A stretch of 64,000 nucleotides of DNA. Origin: Lactococcus garvieae. Its GTDB lineage: Bacteria > Bacillota > Bacilli > Lactobacillales > Streptococcaceae. Where the stretch lies: assembly GCF_016027715.1 (NCBI RefSeq), contig NZ_CP065691.1:839954-903953 (forward strand). The letters are read 5' to 3'. Position numbers and translations under genes: made by a program. The notes under the pieces are model-generated. The model did not search any database and was not told the DNA's origin. It saw nothing but the letters and a program-made list of their open reading frames with translations. This document shows, piece by piece, positions 54,867-61,972 of the stretch (position 1 is the stretch's first letter; each line of letters starts with the position of its first letter).

Positions 54867-55019
54867 TTATTTCAAGTTCATGAACTTACTTCTAATGATA
54901 TTATTTTCTACTTCGAGACGTTTCACCTTTTTTAGTAATTTATCATTGATACTTCTTAGCTTTTTATTTTCTACTTTGATACTCTCTTCACACTTCTTTA
55001 ACACAAAAGTCCTTAACAT
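54867..55019 (-). CDS. 50-residue leucine-zipper microprotein
   Basis: The minus-strand ATG at 55019 follows AAGGAG at 5-base spacing. The product starts MLRTFVLKKCEES and ends RSKFMNLK. Residues 14, 21, 28, 35 and 42 are I, L, L, L and I, five consecutive heptad d positions. The a positions 18, 25, 32 and 39 are N, N, V and N, a pattern like short dimeric leucine zippers. It begins 16 bases after the stop of the Spx paralog, so it is probably co-transcribed with it. Function unknown; binding to a partner coiled coil is the obvious possibility. Confidence 0.65.
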   Translation of the reverse strand: MLRTFVLKKCEESIKVENKKLRSINDKLLKKVKRLEVENNIIRSKFMNLK

Positions 55020-55035
55020 TTGTCTCCTTTTAAAC

Positions 55036-55443
55036 TTATTCTTTAGCCTGCATGCTATTATTTTTTCTTATCATGTCTAGTTTGCGATGCTTACTGGGGA
55101 TAAACTGTCTTATCTCACTCTCATTAAAGCCTACAAAAAGTTGCTTCTTGCCCGTGATAATAGGTGTTTGTAATATTTCGACATGTTCATCTAAGTAATC
55201 GATAGCTTCTTCAAAGGACATGGTATCAATGCTGTTGACTGCTGCTCTTGTTCTCGCATTCATGGTGCGTCTGTTTTTTAAAACATCATCAAAACCATTA
55301 TCCGTTAAAAGTAGCAAATCTTTTAGTTCATAACGTGAGATTTTTGAAATCTCAATACATGTCATTTCTATTCTATGAGTTTCAAGCCAGGCAAGTGCTT
55401 GCTTGCTGGACATACAATTTTTACGCCAATAGACTTTGAGCAT
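55036..55443 (-). CDS. Spx/ArsC-family paralog with CxxS in place of CxxC
   Basis: The start is the ATG at 55443 (MLKVYWRKN), giving 135 residues. It aligns along its length with Spx: AWL after the redox site, TDNGFDDVL for the TENGTEDI region that contacts RNA polymerase alpha, and FVGFNESEIRQFIPSKHRK near the end. The redox motif reads CMSS, so the second Cys is Ser, and the RRPI region reads QTPI. It should still bind RNA polymerase but cannot form the usual disulphide switch. Lactococci have several such paralogs. It is followed by the leucine-zipper microprotein gene. Confidence 0.88.
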   Translation of the reverse strand: MLKVYWRKNCMSSKQALAWLETHRIEMTCIEISKISRYELKDLLLLTDNGFDDVLKNRRTMNARTRAAVNSIDTMSFEEAIDYLDEHVEILQTPIITGKKQLFVGFNESEIRQFIPSKHRKLDMIRKNNSMQAKE

Positions 55444-55473
55444 AATATTCATTCTCCTCATAGTTTGTTTGTT

Positions 55474-55503
55474 AAAAAAGGCACTCTAAAGAGTGCCTTT
55501 TAA
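55474..55503 (-). terminator. Intrinsic terminator of the cold-shock gene
   Basis: AAAAAGGCACTC pairs with GAGTGCCTTTT around TAAA. Confidence 0.9.
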
Positions 55504-55704
55504 TTATGCTTTGTTGATATTTGTGGCTTGTGGTCCACGTTGACCTTCGCCCATATCAAAGGTAACTTTTTCACCTTCTTCAAGTTTTTTGAAGCCGTTA
55601 CTTTGAATTTCTGAAAAGTGTGCAAACACATCTGTTCCATCTTCAGCTGTAATGAAACCAAAACCTTTAGTGTCATTAAACCATTTTACTGTTCCTTTTG
55701 TCAT
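55504..55704 (-). CDS. csp: Cold-shock protein
   Basis: The 66-residue single-domain protein has both RNA-binding motifs, [11 protein letters not shown] (RNP1) and [10 protein letters not shown] (RNP2), and ends [13 protein letters not shown]. Cold-shock proteins bind single-stranded RNA and melt secondary structure. A consensus promoter and an 85-base leader precede it; leaders of this kind often control cold-induced translation. The shorter leader than in E. coli cspA is usual for lactococci. Confidence 0.96.
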   Translation of the reverse strand: MTKGTVKWFNDTKGFGFITAEDGTDVFAHFSEIQSNGFKKLEEGEKVTFDMGEGQRGPQATNINKA

Positions 55705-55795
55705 AGTATATATATTTCCTTTCTTCTAGATTGTAAATCATTATGGTAAAAGAAAACATTTAAAATATATAACTTTGACTAAACTTACTTATTAT

Positions 55796-55824
55796 ATTAT
55801 ATCATGACTTTTCATAATTGTCAA
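55796..55824 (-). promoter_or_regulatory. Consensus promoter of the cold-shock gene
   Basis: TTGACA (55824-55819), a 17-base spacer and TATAAT (55801-55796): a perfect sigma-A promoter on the minus strand. Confidence 0.85.
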
Positions 55825-56084
55825 ACTATTAAGACTTTATATTCATAATTATACATGAGCTACTCCTTTGGTAATTTATTTTTAGTTAAATTAAATAGGA
55901 TGCATTACTAGAAATAAAAACAAATTAGTTGAATGAAGTTTCAGCCTATGCTAGATTATTATTAAAGGCATATGTTACAGAATATGAGAAAGAGGGGGAT
56001 TTATAGTAACTTCTGAGTTGTTGAAGTTATTATTTGAATCTTTTTGCATGCCCTATTGTGCGAAATTTTGGGAGGATAAAAACA
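55825..56084. other. Intergenic region between cold-shock and CorA-like genes
   Basis: The 260 bases are AT-rich, with no open frame and no hairpin strong enough to name. A promoter for the CorA-like gene should lie here, but I cannot place it with confidence. I see no convincing magnesium riboswitch. Confidence 0.4.
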
Positions 56085-57032
56085 ATGTTTCAATTCAAAG
56101 AGTATCAAGCTAAGGATTTTGATGAGTCCCTAGTAAAACAAGTCAGTGGCGATAAGGATACTATCCTTTATTTTTATAATCCTGACAAGTCGTTCTTTAA
56201 TCGCTTAGAAGAGATGTATCAGCAAGACTTCTGCTCCTGGTTTTACGAAGAAAGAGAAGCGATGTATCAGCTAGGGAGTGAAATAAACGATGGCGAGTAT
56301 CTTAACATTCTTTTACTTTATCCAAAAGAAAGAAACGAAGAAAAGTTAAACCGAATGGTCGATTCACTCCTCATTCTAAGATATGATAAAGTGACCCTTG
56401 TTATTACTGAAAAGAAGGAAGCTTTTATCTCTGATTTTCTCCACCAAAATAATGATAAAGAAATGGCAAAAGGCGGAAATCTCCTCGGCATTATTAATGC
56501 TGCCCTAGGAAATATGATAGAGGACGCTAGAAAAATTCGTGATGATATCATTTCCCTCGAAAACTCACTGAACAAAAACGGGCCTGGCCGTACTATTTTT
56601 AACGATCTCCTTCAGCTTAAAAAACATCTCATCACTCTGACTTTAACCTATGATAGTGATGACAAGTTGATAGAATTCTTTAAGAGAGAAAAAGACACCT
56701 TAGGGATAGACGAGCACGGACCGAACGGTATTATCCATATCGAAGAAGATTTAGATGGCTTAAAAAAACTGGCCGCATCCTATAAACAATATCTTACCAG
56801 TCTCGATACGATGGTAAATAGCCTGAGCTCTTTCCGACTCAATGCCATCATGAAAACCCTCACGGAAATCTCCATTGTCTTAACTGTCCCAACCATGATT
56901 TATGGTTTGTGGGGGATAAATCTAAAACTGCCCTTTGAAGATTATTCTTTCGGATATCTGATTGTTATTGGTATTTCATTCATTATTAGCCTTGGGGTTT
57001 GGTACTGGATAAGAGCCATGAGAAGGCTTTGA
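56085..57032 (+). CDS. CorA-family divalent cation transporter-like protein
   Basis: The ATG at 56085 (MFQFKEYQAKDF) has GGGAGG upstream, giving 315 residues. The long cytoplasmic N-terminus is followed by two C-terminal transmembrane segments (about 253-272 and 285-309), the CorA pore architecture. The selectivity motif reads YGLWGINL, where typical CorA has YGMN, so GIN replaces GMN. Such CorA-like proteins of lactic acid bacteria may carry magnesium or other divalent ions; specificity is not certain with this variant. A terminator follows. Confidence 0.85.
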   Translation: MFQFKEYQAKDFDESLVKQVSGDKDTILYFYNPDKSFFNRLEEMYQQDFCSWFYEEREAMYQLGSEINDGEYLNILLLYPKERNEEKLNRMVDSLLILRYDKVTLVITEKKEAFISDFLHQNNDKEMAKGGNLLGIINAALGNMIEDARKIRDDIISLENSLNKNGPGRTIFNDLLQLKKHLITLTLTYDSDDKLIEFFKREKDTLGIDEHGPNGIIHIEEDLDGLKKLAASYKQYLTSLDTMVNSLSSFRLNAIMKTLTEISIVLTVPTMIYGLWGINLKLPFEDYSFGYLIVIGISFIISLGVWYWIRAMRRL

Positions 57033-57059
57033 CTACCTTAGTTCAAATCTAAATTATGA

Positions 57060-57091
57060 AAAAGAATTGGCCGCTGCCAGTTCTTTTTTTG
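57060..57091 (+). terminator. Intrinsic terminator of the CorA-like gene
   Basis: AAGAA-TGGC pairs with GCCA-TTCTT around CGCT, followed by TTTTTTT. Confidence 0.8.
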
Positions 57092-57117
57092 TACCTCCTA
57101 CTTTTTGCCTCTTCTTT

Positions 57118-57336
57118 TCACACCCTACGCCTCATATTTTTGAGTATGCCATTTTTTTCGCTCCTTTTTCGCTCCTTATTGATGCGCTCTAGGGGTACTT
57201 CATTGAGGAAAATACGACTGCCTTCGAGATGAAAGCCAAATTTTTGGTAAATATGATGTATGTGCTACCGTTTTTCTGATCCTCCCTCATCTTCCGTGGA
57301 TAGCCATCCAGTGATTTCGATTTTTTCGCCGAATAT
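57118..57336 (-). pseudogene. Decayed GNAT-like coding fragment
   Basis: A minus-strand frame with one in-frame stop reads IFGEKIEITGWLSTEDEGG, stop, then HHIYQKFGFHLEGSRIFLNE and VPLERINKERKRS. The 'YQKFGFHLEG' segment matches the end of GNAT acetyltransferases. No start or ribosome site is visible. It lies between the CorA-like gene and the GC-richer surface-protein gene and supports the view that this strip is accessory. Confidence 0.45.
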
Positions 57337-57344
57337 TTGACTAC

Positions 57345-57378
57345 AATAAAACTCCCCTTAATCTGAATGAGGGGAGTG
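57345..57378 (-). terminator. Intrinsic terminator of the surface-protein gene
   Basis: ACTCCCCT pairs with AGGGGAGT; TTTATTG follows on the minus strand. Confidence 0.8.
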
Positions 57379-57399
57379 AGAATTTCGGTAGCATTATCA

Positions 57400-59025
57400 T
57401 TATTGGTGGATGATTAAGGCAGGACGTACTCCCCCACCAAGAGAGGTATTCGTACGAGCAAGAAGGCCAGACAAGCCGCCATCGGAACCCACAACCCAAG
57501 CAATGGAGCTAGGAGCGGGTGTACGGAGCCACCACCATCCTATAGCAGAGGATCCACGTTGAGCAGGATACGGAAAAGCTAGGTCTTGGCCAGATAAACG
57601 GGCCACATCCGCAAGGGAAAGGGCAAAGGCGCGTGCTGTTCCTGCAGGGACAACTTGAGTGATATCGCCCGAAACTGGACTTGTTAAGTTACTGGGAATC
57701 CATCTTGTACCTCCGGTATAGGACACTGCACTGTCCGCAACTTCTCCTGTCGTAAAGCTATTGGCGACAGGCTGAACCATGACTTGGACAGCACTGTCAA
57801 GATTGCTATACCAAGAAGTAAGTTCCGCTTCTTGGTCGTTCCACGACACATTACGGATGGCATTGTTACGGATAATCATGTGGTTGCCATTGCCCATATC
57901 CTCAAGATAGCGATATTGCTCTCCAGCCATAGTAAAGAGTCGGCCCGGAAGCATAGCCCCAAAGTTAAAAGCAGAGGGTGGAGAATCCACATCAGCACGC
58001 GGGTTCGAGCCTTCCCCATCCATGGCATTGTTACGAATCCCTGTGAGGAAGTCGGCTAAGCGGTCATGCCCATCAGGCAGGAAGTCGTCACTGTTGTCGG
58101 GACTAACCAGTCCACTCTCCACATGGATACCATAATAGTACGAACCATTGAAGACCGTGTCTTCGATAGCAGCGGTCATCTCTGCCGCATCCAGCAGGTA
58201 AGAAGTTGCTTCGCCCGGTTCAAGGAGTGAGGCCCAGTAAGCCCAGCCTGTTTGGTGGTCTACGACCCAGAAGTCACCAATCTGTTGGTAAGGTTGAAGT
58301 TGCGCCCACTGCTCGATGGTCATTGGGGGACGTTGTTGGTGCAGGTTTTGGGCGGCATCATTGGTGATGGCTTCGCCCGGCCAAGGTGGGGTTGGGGTAC
58401 TGTTGTCAAAGCTGTCACCCTCCGACCAGTAATCATCTGTTCCATCTCCGGGGTGTGTGGCACCATCGGTCGTGCCGTCTGTTGCTCCACCTCCTGCGAT
58501 ATAGTCCCGGGCATGCCCTGCGGCGGCCGTCATCTGGTCCATGTTGTCATGGTTGAAAGTCGGCATGTACCATGGGGCATCTCGTCCTTCACGGCTCCAG
58601 CCAAAGGTCAGGCGAGCGTAGCGGTCAAACGCGTTGGACGGGTCGGTGTTGAGACGGTCATTGATATTGGTGGGGTTAGGTATCCATGTGGTCCAAGAGT
58701 CCAAGTTGTTACGCTCTGTGCCCGCTACAAGCTGAGTCCAGCTGTCTTGACCGGTTTGGCGGGTTTCTAAAAACTCCGACAAGCGGATACGGGCCATGAT
58801 GGGACGTTCGCCGTAGTTTTCGACAAAGACATCTTTGTTTTCGGTGTCACGGTTATAGTAGTCGTGAACACGACCACCCACGTTAATCTCGATTTGGTTT
58901 TCTCGATCATTAATGGCCCGCTGGTTAAAGGCGGTAAAAGCGTAAGTGCCTCCGATGAGGAGCAATAAGAGGGAGAGGAGGACGGAGTTGCGTAATCTCC
59001 GGTTCTTTTTCTTTTCTGGTGTCAT
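57400..59025 (-). CDS. Secreted or surface protein with TasA/CalY-style N-terminus and DUF6273-like C-terminus
   Basis: The 541-residue protein starts with a basic stretch and a hydrophobic segment (residues 13-31, SVLLSLLLLLIGGTYAF), like SipW-processed TasA/CalY precursors. GGRVHDYYNRDTENKDVFVENYGERP follows. A Gly/Thr/Asp-rich low-complexity region lies at about 175-215. The C-terminus, with WWWLRTPAP, VGSDGGLSG and GGGVRPALII, resembles the C-type-lectin-like DUF6273 module. There is no sortase motif. Its bases are visibly richer in G and C than the flanks, which suggests transfer. No sipW, tasA or export gene is nearby. AAAGG precedes the start. The leader holds the TGTGC repeat and two hairpins. 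Confidence 0.75.
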   Translation of the reverse strand: MTPEKKKNRRLRNSVLLSLLLLLIGGTYAFTAFNQRAINDRENQIEINVGGRVHDYYNRDTENKDVFVENYGERPIMARIRLSEFLETRQTGQDSWTQLVAGTERNNLDSWTTWIPNPTNINDRLNTDPSNAFDRYARLTFGWSREGRDAPWYMPTFNHDNMDQMTAAAGHARDYIAGGGATDGTTDGATHPGDGTDDYWSEGDSFDNSTPTPPWPGEAITNDAAQNLHQQRPPMTIEQWAQLQPYQQIGDFWVVDHQTGWAYWASLLEPGEATSYLLDAAEMTAAIEDTVFNGSYYYGIHVESGLVSPDNSDDFLPDGHDRLADFLTGIRNNAMDGEGSNPRADVDSPPSAFNFGAMLPGRLFTMAGEQYRYLEDMGNGNHMIIRNNAIRNVSWNDQEAELTSWYSNLDSAVQVMVQPVANSFTTGEVADSAVSYTGGTRWIPSNLTSPVSGDITQVVPAGTARAFALSLADVARLSGQDLAFPYPAQRGSSAIGWWWLRTPAPSSIAWVVGSDGGLSGLLARTNTSLGGGVRPALIIHQ

Positions 59026-59101
59026 AGTGATACCTTTCTTTCTTGATTTATCTCTTTTTATCTTTCAACTTCAAACTTTCGTGTCCTTAGGGCGGGCCAC
59101 G

Positions 59102-59131
59102 AAAAAAGCGCTCCAGAGGTCCCGAGCGTTT
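59102..59131 (-). terminator. Leader terminator 2, upstream of the surface-protein gene
   Basis: On the minus strand CGCTC and GAGCG form a stem extended by A-U and G-U pairs, followed by CTTTTTTC. It lies about 80 bases before the start codon, in the leader. Confidence 0.7.
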
Positions 59132-59140
59132 AGGTGCAAG

Positions 59141-59164
59141 TAAAAAGAGGCGGGTGTCTACCGC
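59141..59164 (-). terminator. Leader terminator 1, directly after the repeat array
   Basis: On the minus strand GCGG-TAGACAC-CCGC is followed by CTCTTTTTA. The stem is only four G-C pairs, so it is a weak terminator. Confidence 0.45.
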
Positions 59165-59165
59165 T

Positions 59166-59255
59166 TGTGCTGTGCTGTGCTGTGCTGTGCTGTGCTGTGC
59201 TGTGCTGTGCTGTGCTGTGCTGTGCTGTGCTGTGCTGTGCTGTGCTGTGCTGTGC
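59166..59255. repeat. Eighteen perfect TGTGC pentamers
   Basis: Ninety bases without a single deviation. On the minus strand the unit is GCACA, and the predicted transcript starts at its first base. A unit of 5 is not a multiple of 3, so copy changes would shift any frame. Perfect tandem repeats of this kind usually expand and contract by slippage. Confidence 0.98.
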
Positions 59256-59261
59256 TGGCCA

Positions 59262-59290
59262 ATTATAAGTCATCACTTTTACCCCGTCAA
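59262..59290 (-). promoter_or_regulatory. Promoter reading into the pentamer repeat
   Basis: TTGACG (59290-59285), a 17-base spacer and TATAAT (59267-59262) on the minus strand. Seven bases after the -10 box is 59255, the first base of the array. Confidence 0.8.
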
Positions 59291-59421
59291 GTCTTTTAAA
59301 ACAAACTAAGAATCTCTCTCATAATATTTTAACATTTGTTTCTTATAAGTTAAAATGATTTCAACGAGGTTACAATGAGCACAACTGCATTAATTGCTTG
59401 AAGAAGAAAAACTTCAGAAAT

Positions 59422-59456
59422 AAAAAAACATCAGAGAATTCTCTGATGTTTTTTTA
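59422..59456 (-). terminator. Intrinsic terminator of the second Spx paralog
   Basis: AAAAAAACATCAGAG pairs with CTCTGATGTTTTTTT around AATT; it includes the stop codon. Confidence 0.88.
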
Positions 59457-59867
59457 TTTCTGATTTACTCGTATATTACGTCTTTTAGCAAAGTCTTCCA
59501 TCATTACTTTCCGGACATCTCGGGGTAAGAATTTACGTATATCTTCCTCATGATACCCCACTTGAAGATGGTTGTTATCAATAATTAAGGGTTGGCGCAG
59601 TAACATTGGGTTATCAATAATGGCCTGTATTAATTCTTTTATAGTCAGTGAATAAAAGTCTTCTTTTAGACTTTTGATTGCTTTTCCTCTACGTGTAATC
59701 ACGTCTTCAGAGCCTTCTTCGGTCAAAGAAAAGATAGCAAGTACTTCTTCTTTAGTAAGTTCTTCTTTTGACAAATCTATTTCTTGATACTCAAGTTGAT
59801 GATCCTTAAGCCATTTTCTGACCTTCTGTGATGACGAATTGGCGGTTGCTGTATATAGCTTGATCAT
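59454..59867 (-). CDS. Spx/ArsC-family paralog lacking both redox cysteines
   Basis: The ATG at 59867 (MIKLYTATAN) has AAGGGG upstream; 137 residues. It aligns with Spx, but the CxxC position reads NSSS, so both cysteines are gone. RRPI is RQPL. The RNA polymerase-binding region EEGSEDVI and the QVGYHEEDIRKFLPRDVRK segment are kept. It may therefore act as a redox-insensitive Spx or a competitor of the others. It is a single-gene unit with its own terminator, 160 bases from the repeat promoter. Confidence 0.88.
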   Translation of the reverse strand: MIKLYTATANSSSQKVRKWLKDHQLEYQEIDLSKEELTKEEVLAIFSLTEEGSEDVITRRGKAIKSLKEDFYSLTIKELIQAIIDNPMLLRQPLIIDNNHLQVGYHEEDIRKFLPRDVRKVMMEDFAKRRNIRVNQK

Positions 59868-60002
59868 AATTTTTTTCCCCTTACTCATTATTATTAGGAG
59901 CTTTTTATATTTTTTTTCAAAATCTTATTTTTAGTATACTCTTCTTTTCTTATTTCTGAGTTAACCATTTCTTAAACCAACTTTAAATAGGACATAAGCA
60001 AA

Positions 60003-60030
60003 TAAAAAAAGCGTAAGTCACACTTACGCC
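60003..60030 (-). terminator. Intrinsic terminator of khpA
   Basis: GCGTAAG pairs with CTTACGC around TCACA, with a T-run on the minus strand. Confidence 0.88.
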
Positions 60031-60040
60031 TTGCTCTTTA

Positions 60041-60280
60041 TTATTGATCAACCAAGAGTCGAACTTTTTTGCCTTCAACAGGCACAAAGTAAACCACTGT
60101 ACGGATAGCTTGAATGATACGCCCTTGGCGTCCGATGATACGGCCAATGTCGCCTTCAGCTACTTCTAAGTGATATTCCATAAATTCTTCACCCTCAACT
60201 ATTTCCAACGAAACAGCATCTGGCTCTGTGACTAAAGGTTTTACGATAGTCATCACAAGTTCTTTCACATCTTTTTGCAT
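60041..60280 (-). CDS. khpA: KH-domain RNA-binding protein KhpA
   Basis: The 79-residue protein is a single KH domain with the nucleotide-binding loop GRIIGRQGRIIQAIR. KhpA forms a heterodimer with KhpB in streptococci and binds RNA to influence cell division and elongation. GAGG precedes the start. It lies 80 bases after rpsP, behind a terminator, so part of its expression may be from its own promoter. In many Firmicutes rimM follows directly, but here it does not. Confidence 0.95.
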   Translation of the reverse strand: MQKDVKELVMTIVKPLVTEPDAVSLEIVEGEEFMEYHLEVAEGDIGRIIGRQGRIIQAIRTVVYFVPVEGKKVRLLVDQ

Positions 60281-60330
60281 TTCTTACCTCTACTCTGACT
60301 AGACTTAGTCCAAATTATTGTGAAATTGAC

Positions 60331-60354
60331 AAAAAACGGCTTAAGCCGTTTTTA
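60331..60354 (-). terminator. Intrinsic terminator of rpsP
   Basis: AAAACGGC pairs with GCCGTTTT around TTAA, with a T-run on the minus strand. Confidence 0.82.
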
Positions 60355-60360
60355 CCATAA

Positions 60361-60633
60361 TTATTTGCTGAATTTTTGTTCGTGGAATTTTTTCATAACG
60401 CCAGCTTTTGAAAGGATGTTACGAACTGTATCAGATGGTTGTGCACCATTGTTGAGCCATTCCATAACGCGGTCTTCTTTCAAAGTTACTTGGTTTTCAG
60501 CTACAAGTGGGTTGTAAGTACCAACTGTTTCGATGAAACGACCATCACGTGGTGAACGTGAATCAGCGATGTTAATACGGTAGTAAGGTTTTTTCTTTGA
60601 ACCCATGCGAGTCAAACGGATTTTTACAGACAT
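60361..60633 (-). CDS. rpsP: 30S ribosomal protein S16
   Basis: The 90-residue protein starts [35 protein letters not shown], the S16 signature, and ends HEQKFSK. S16 binds 16S rRNA early in 30S assembly. It has its own strong promoter and terminator and is followed by khpA. Confidence 0.98.
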   Translation of the reverse strand: MSVKIRLTRMGSKKKPYYRINIADSRSPRDGRFIETVGTYNPLVAENQVTLKEDRVMEWLNNGAQPSDTVRNILSKAGVMKKFHEQKFSK

Positions 60634-60670
60634 GTTATATTTCCTATTTCTATTTTTTTATTACTTAACT

Positions 60671-60698
60671 ATTATAGCATAAATTTTTGTCCTGTCAA
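60671..60698 (-). promoter_or_regulatory. Promoter of rpsP inside an inverted repeat
   Basis: TTGACA (60698-60693), a 16-base spacer and TATAAT (60676-60671) with an extended TGC. The -35 box is one arm of the inverted repeat CTGTCAAG/CTTGACAG (60692-60714). Confidence 0.8.
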
Positions 60699-60727
60699 GA
60701 AAAAAACTTGACAGTGTTTTTTTCTTT

Positions 60728-61969
60728 TTAACTTTGGCGTATTTCCAATAATAGTTTTTCTGCTATAGCTTGGTTCATCACTTTTTCTTGGCGAAGTTTT
60801 TGGCTCAGCAACTGAATTTCATCCTCTTTTGCACCCACAGTCATGGCTAACGCGCGAACTTGTAAACTCATATGACCTTGTTGGATACCTTCAGAAACCA
60901 AGGCACGTAAAGCTGCCAGGTTTTGAGCCAAGCCCACTGCTGCCATCACTTGTGCCAGCTCCTTGGCTTTGCTAATTTCCATAATATCCAAAGCAGCTTG
61001 GGCTTTGGGTAGAACCTTAACGGCTCCACCAACTGTAGCCACGGGCAGAGGAATTTCTAAGCTTCCAAAAAGTTTGCCGCTTTGGACGCGCCATTCTGCC
61101 AAGCCCTGATAAAGGCCTTCTTTGCTCGCATAAGCATGGATACCTGCGGCTACTGCTCGCGTGTCATTTCCTGTCGCTAAGACTAGGGCGTTAATGCCAT
61201 TCATGATACCTTTATTATGTGTCGCTGCACGGTAAGGATCAAGTTTTGAAAAGCGTGATGCTGCTTCTATTTTTTCAGCTACTTCCTGTCCATTGTCAGT
61301 TTTACTGAGCTTCTCAATGGGAATTTCACAGCTTACTTTTACTAAAGATTCTGTCGCATAGTTGCTCAGGATACTAAACAAGATTTTTTGTTCGGGAAAC
61401 CAGGTGCGAAAAAGGCTTGCAACGCCTTCTAAGATTGCATTGACGATATTTGCCCCCATGGCATCTTGTACATCCACCTTGAAGTCTACGGAGACAAAGC
61501 CTTCGGACTCAAAAGCTCTACTGCTTATATCTTTTAAGCCTCCACCACGTTTGATAATGGAAGGATAAGCTTCTTCTGCTGCTCTGAATATCCCCGCTTG
61601 GTTTTCCTGAATAACTTGCATTAATTGCGCAGCATCTGGTACATCATAAAAGACAATCTGTCCACGCATCAGACGTTGAGAAATATCAGCTTGAAAGGCG
61701 CCTGCTATCTTTGCACCATTACTCGCGGCTGCGATAACAGATGGTTCTTCGGTAGCCATGGGGACCAGATATTCTTTTCCATTTACTACAAAGTTCTGAG
61801 CCAAGCCCATAGGGATTTCGAACTCACTGAACTGGTTTTCAATCAAGTTATCTGCTACTGTCGCATCAAGCGCTATTTGCTCAAGCTTTTTTCGTGTGTC
61901 TGGTTTTAAGTCAAGAAAATCCAGACGTTCTGCTGGACTCATTTGATAAAATTTTTTCTTCATAGTCAT
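60728..61969 (-). CDS. mvaA: Hydroxymethylglutaryl-CoA reductase (class II)
   Basis: The 413-residue protein matches class II HMG-CoA reductases: [42 protein letters not shown] contains the catalytic Glu. Other landmarks are [35 protein letters not shown] with the catalytic Lys and Asp, and [16 protein letters not shown] with the His near the end. It makes mevalonate for isoprenoids. The ATG at 61969 begins 3 bases after the thiolase stop; a second Met at 61963 is possible. No strong ribosome site is visible, so coupling to thiolase translation is likely. Confidence 0.95.
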   Translation of the reverse strand: MTMKKKFYQMSPAERLDFLDLKPDTRKKLEQIALDATVADNLIENQFSEFEIPMGLAQNFVVNGKEYLVPMATEEPSVIAAASNGAKIAGAFQADISQRLMRGQIVFYDVPDAAQLMQVIQENQAGIFRAAEEAYPSIIKRGGGLKDISSRAFESEGFVSVDFKVDVQDAMGANIVNAILEGVASLFRTWFPEQKILFSILSNYATESLVKVSCEIPIEKLSKTDNGQEVAEKIEAASRFSKLDPYRAATHNKGIMNGINALVLATGNDTRAVAAGIHAYASKEGLYQGLAEWRVQSGKLFGSLEIPLPVATVGGAVKVLPKAQAALDIMEISKAKELAQVMAAVGLAQNLAALRALVSEGIQQGHMSLQVRALAMTVGAKEDEIQLLSQKLRQEKVMNQAIAEKLLLEIRQS

Positions 61970-61972
61970 AAA

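Noticed and set aside
54775-55080. Plus-strand hydrophobic frame of 101 codons
   Set aside because: It is the complement of the coiled-coil microprotein and the spx end, with no ribosome site; the minus-strand reading has a strong SD.
57400-57600. Diversity-generating retroelement target (lectin-like end with GVRPAL)
   Set aside because: No reverse transcriptase, no template repeat and no accessory gene are in the window; the similarity is only to the general DUF6273/C-type lectin end.
58252-58770. Plus-strand frame of 172 codons opposite the surface-protein gene
   Set aside because: Shadow frame made possible by the high GC of that gene; no ribosome site, and its product is unlike a protein family.
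59166-59255. CRISPR array
   Set aside because: The repeat unit is 5 bases with no spacers; it is a simple satellite.
59125-59275. A minus-strand frame through the pentamer array, MTYNWP(AQHST)x6 then SGRHPPLFTCT
   Set aside because: Its ATG lies within the promoter, upstream of the predicted start site, and has no ribosome site, so it is probably not translated. The five-residue repeat follows automatically from a 5-base unit.
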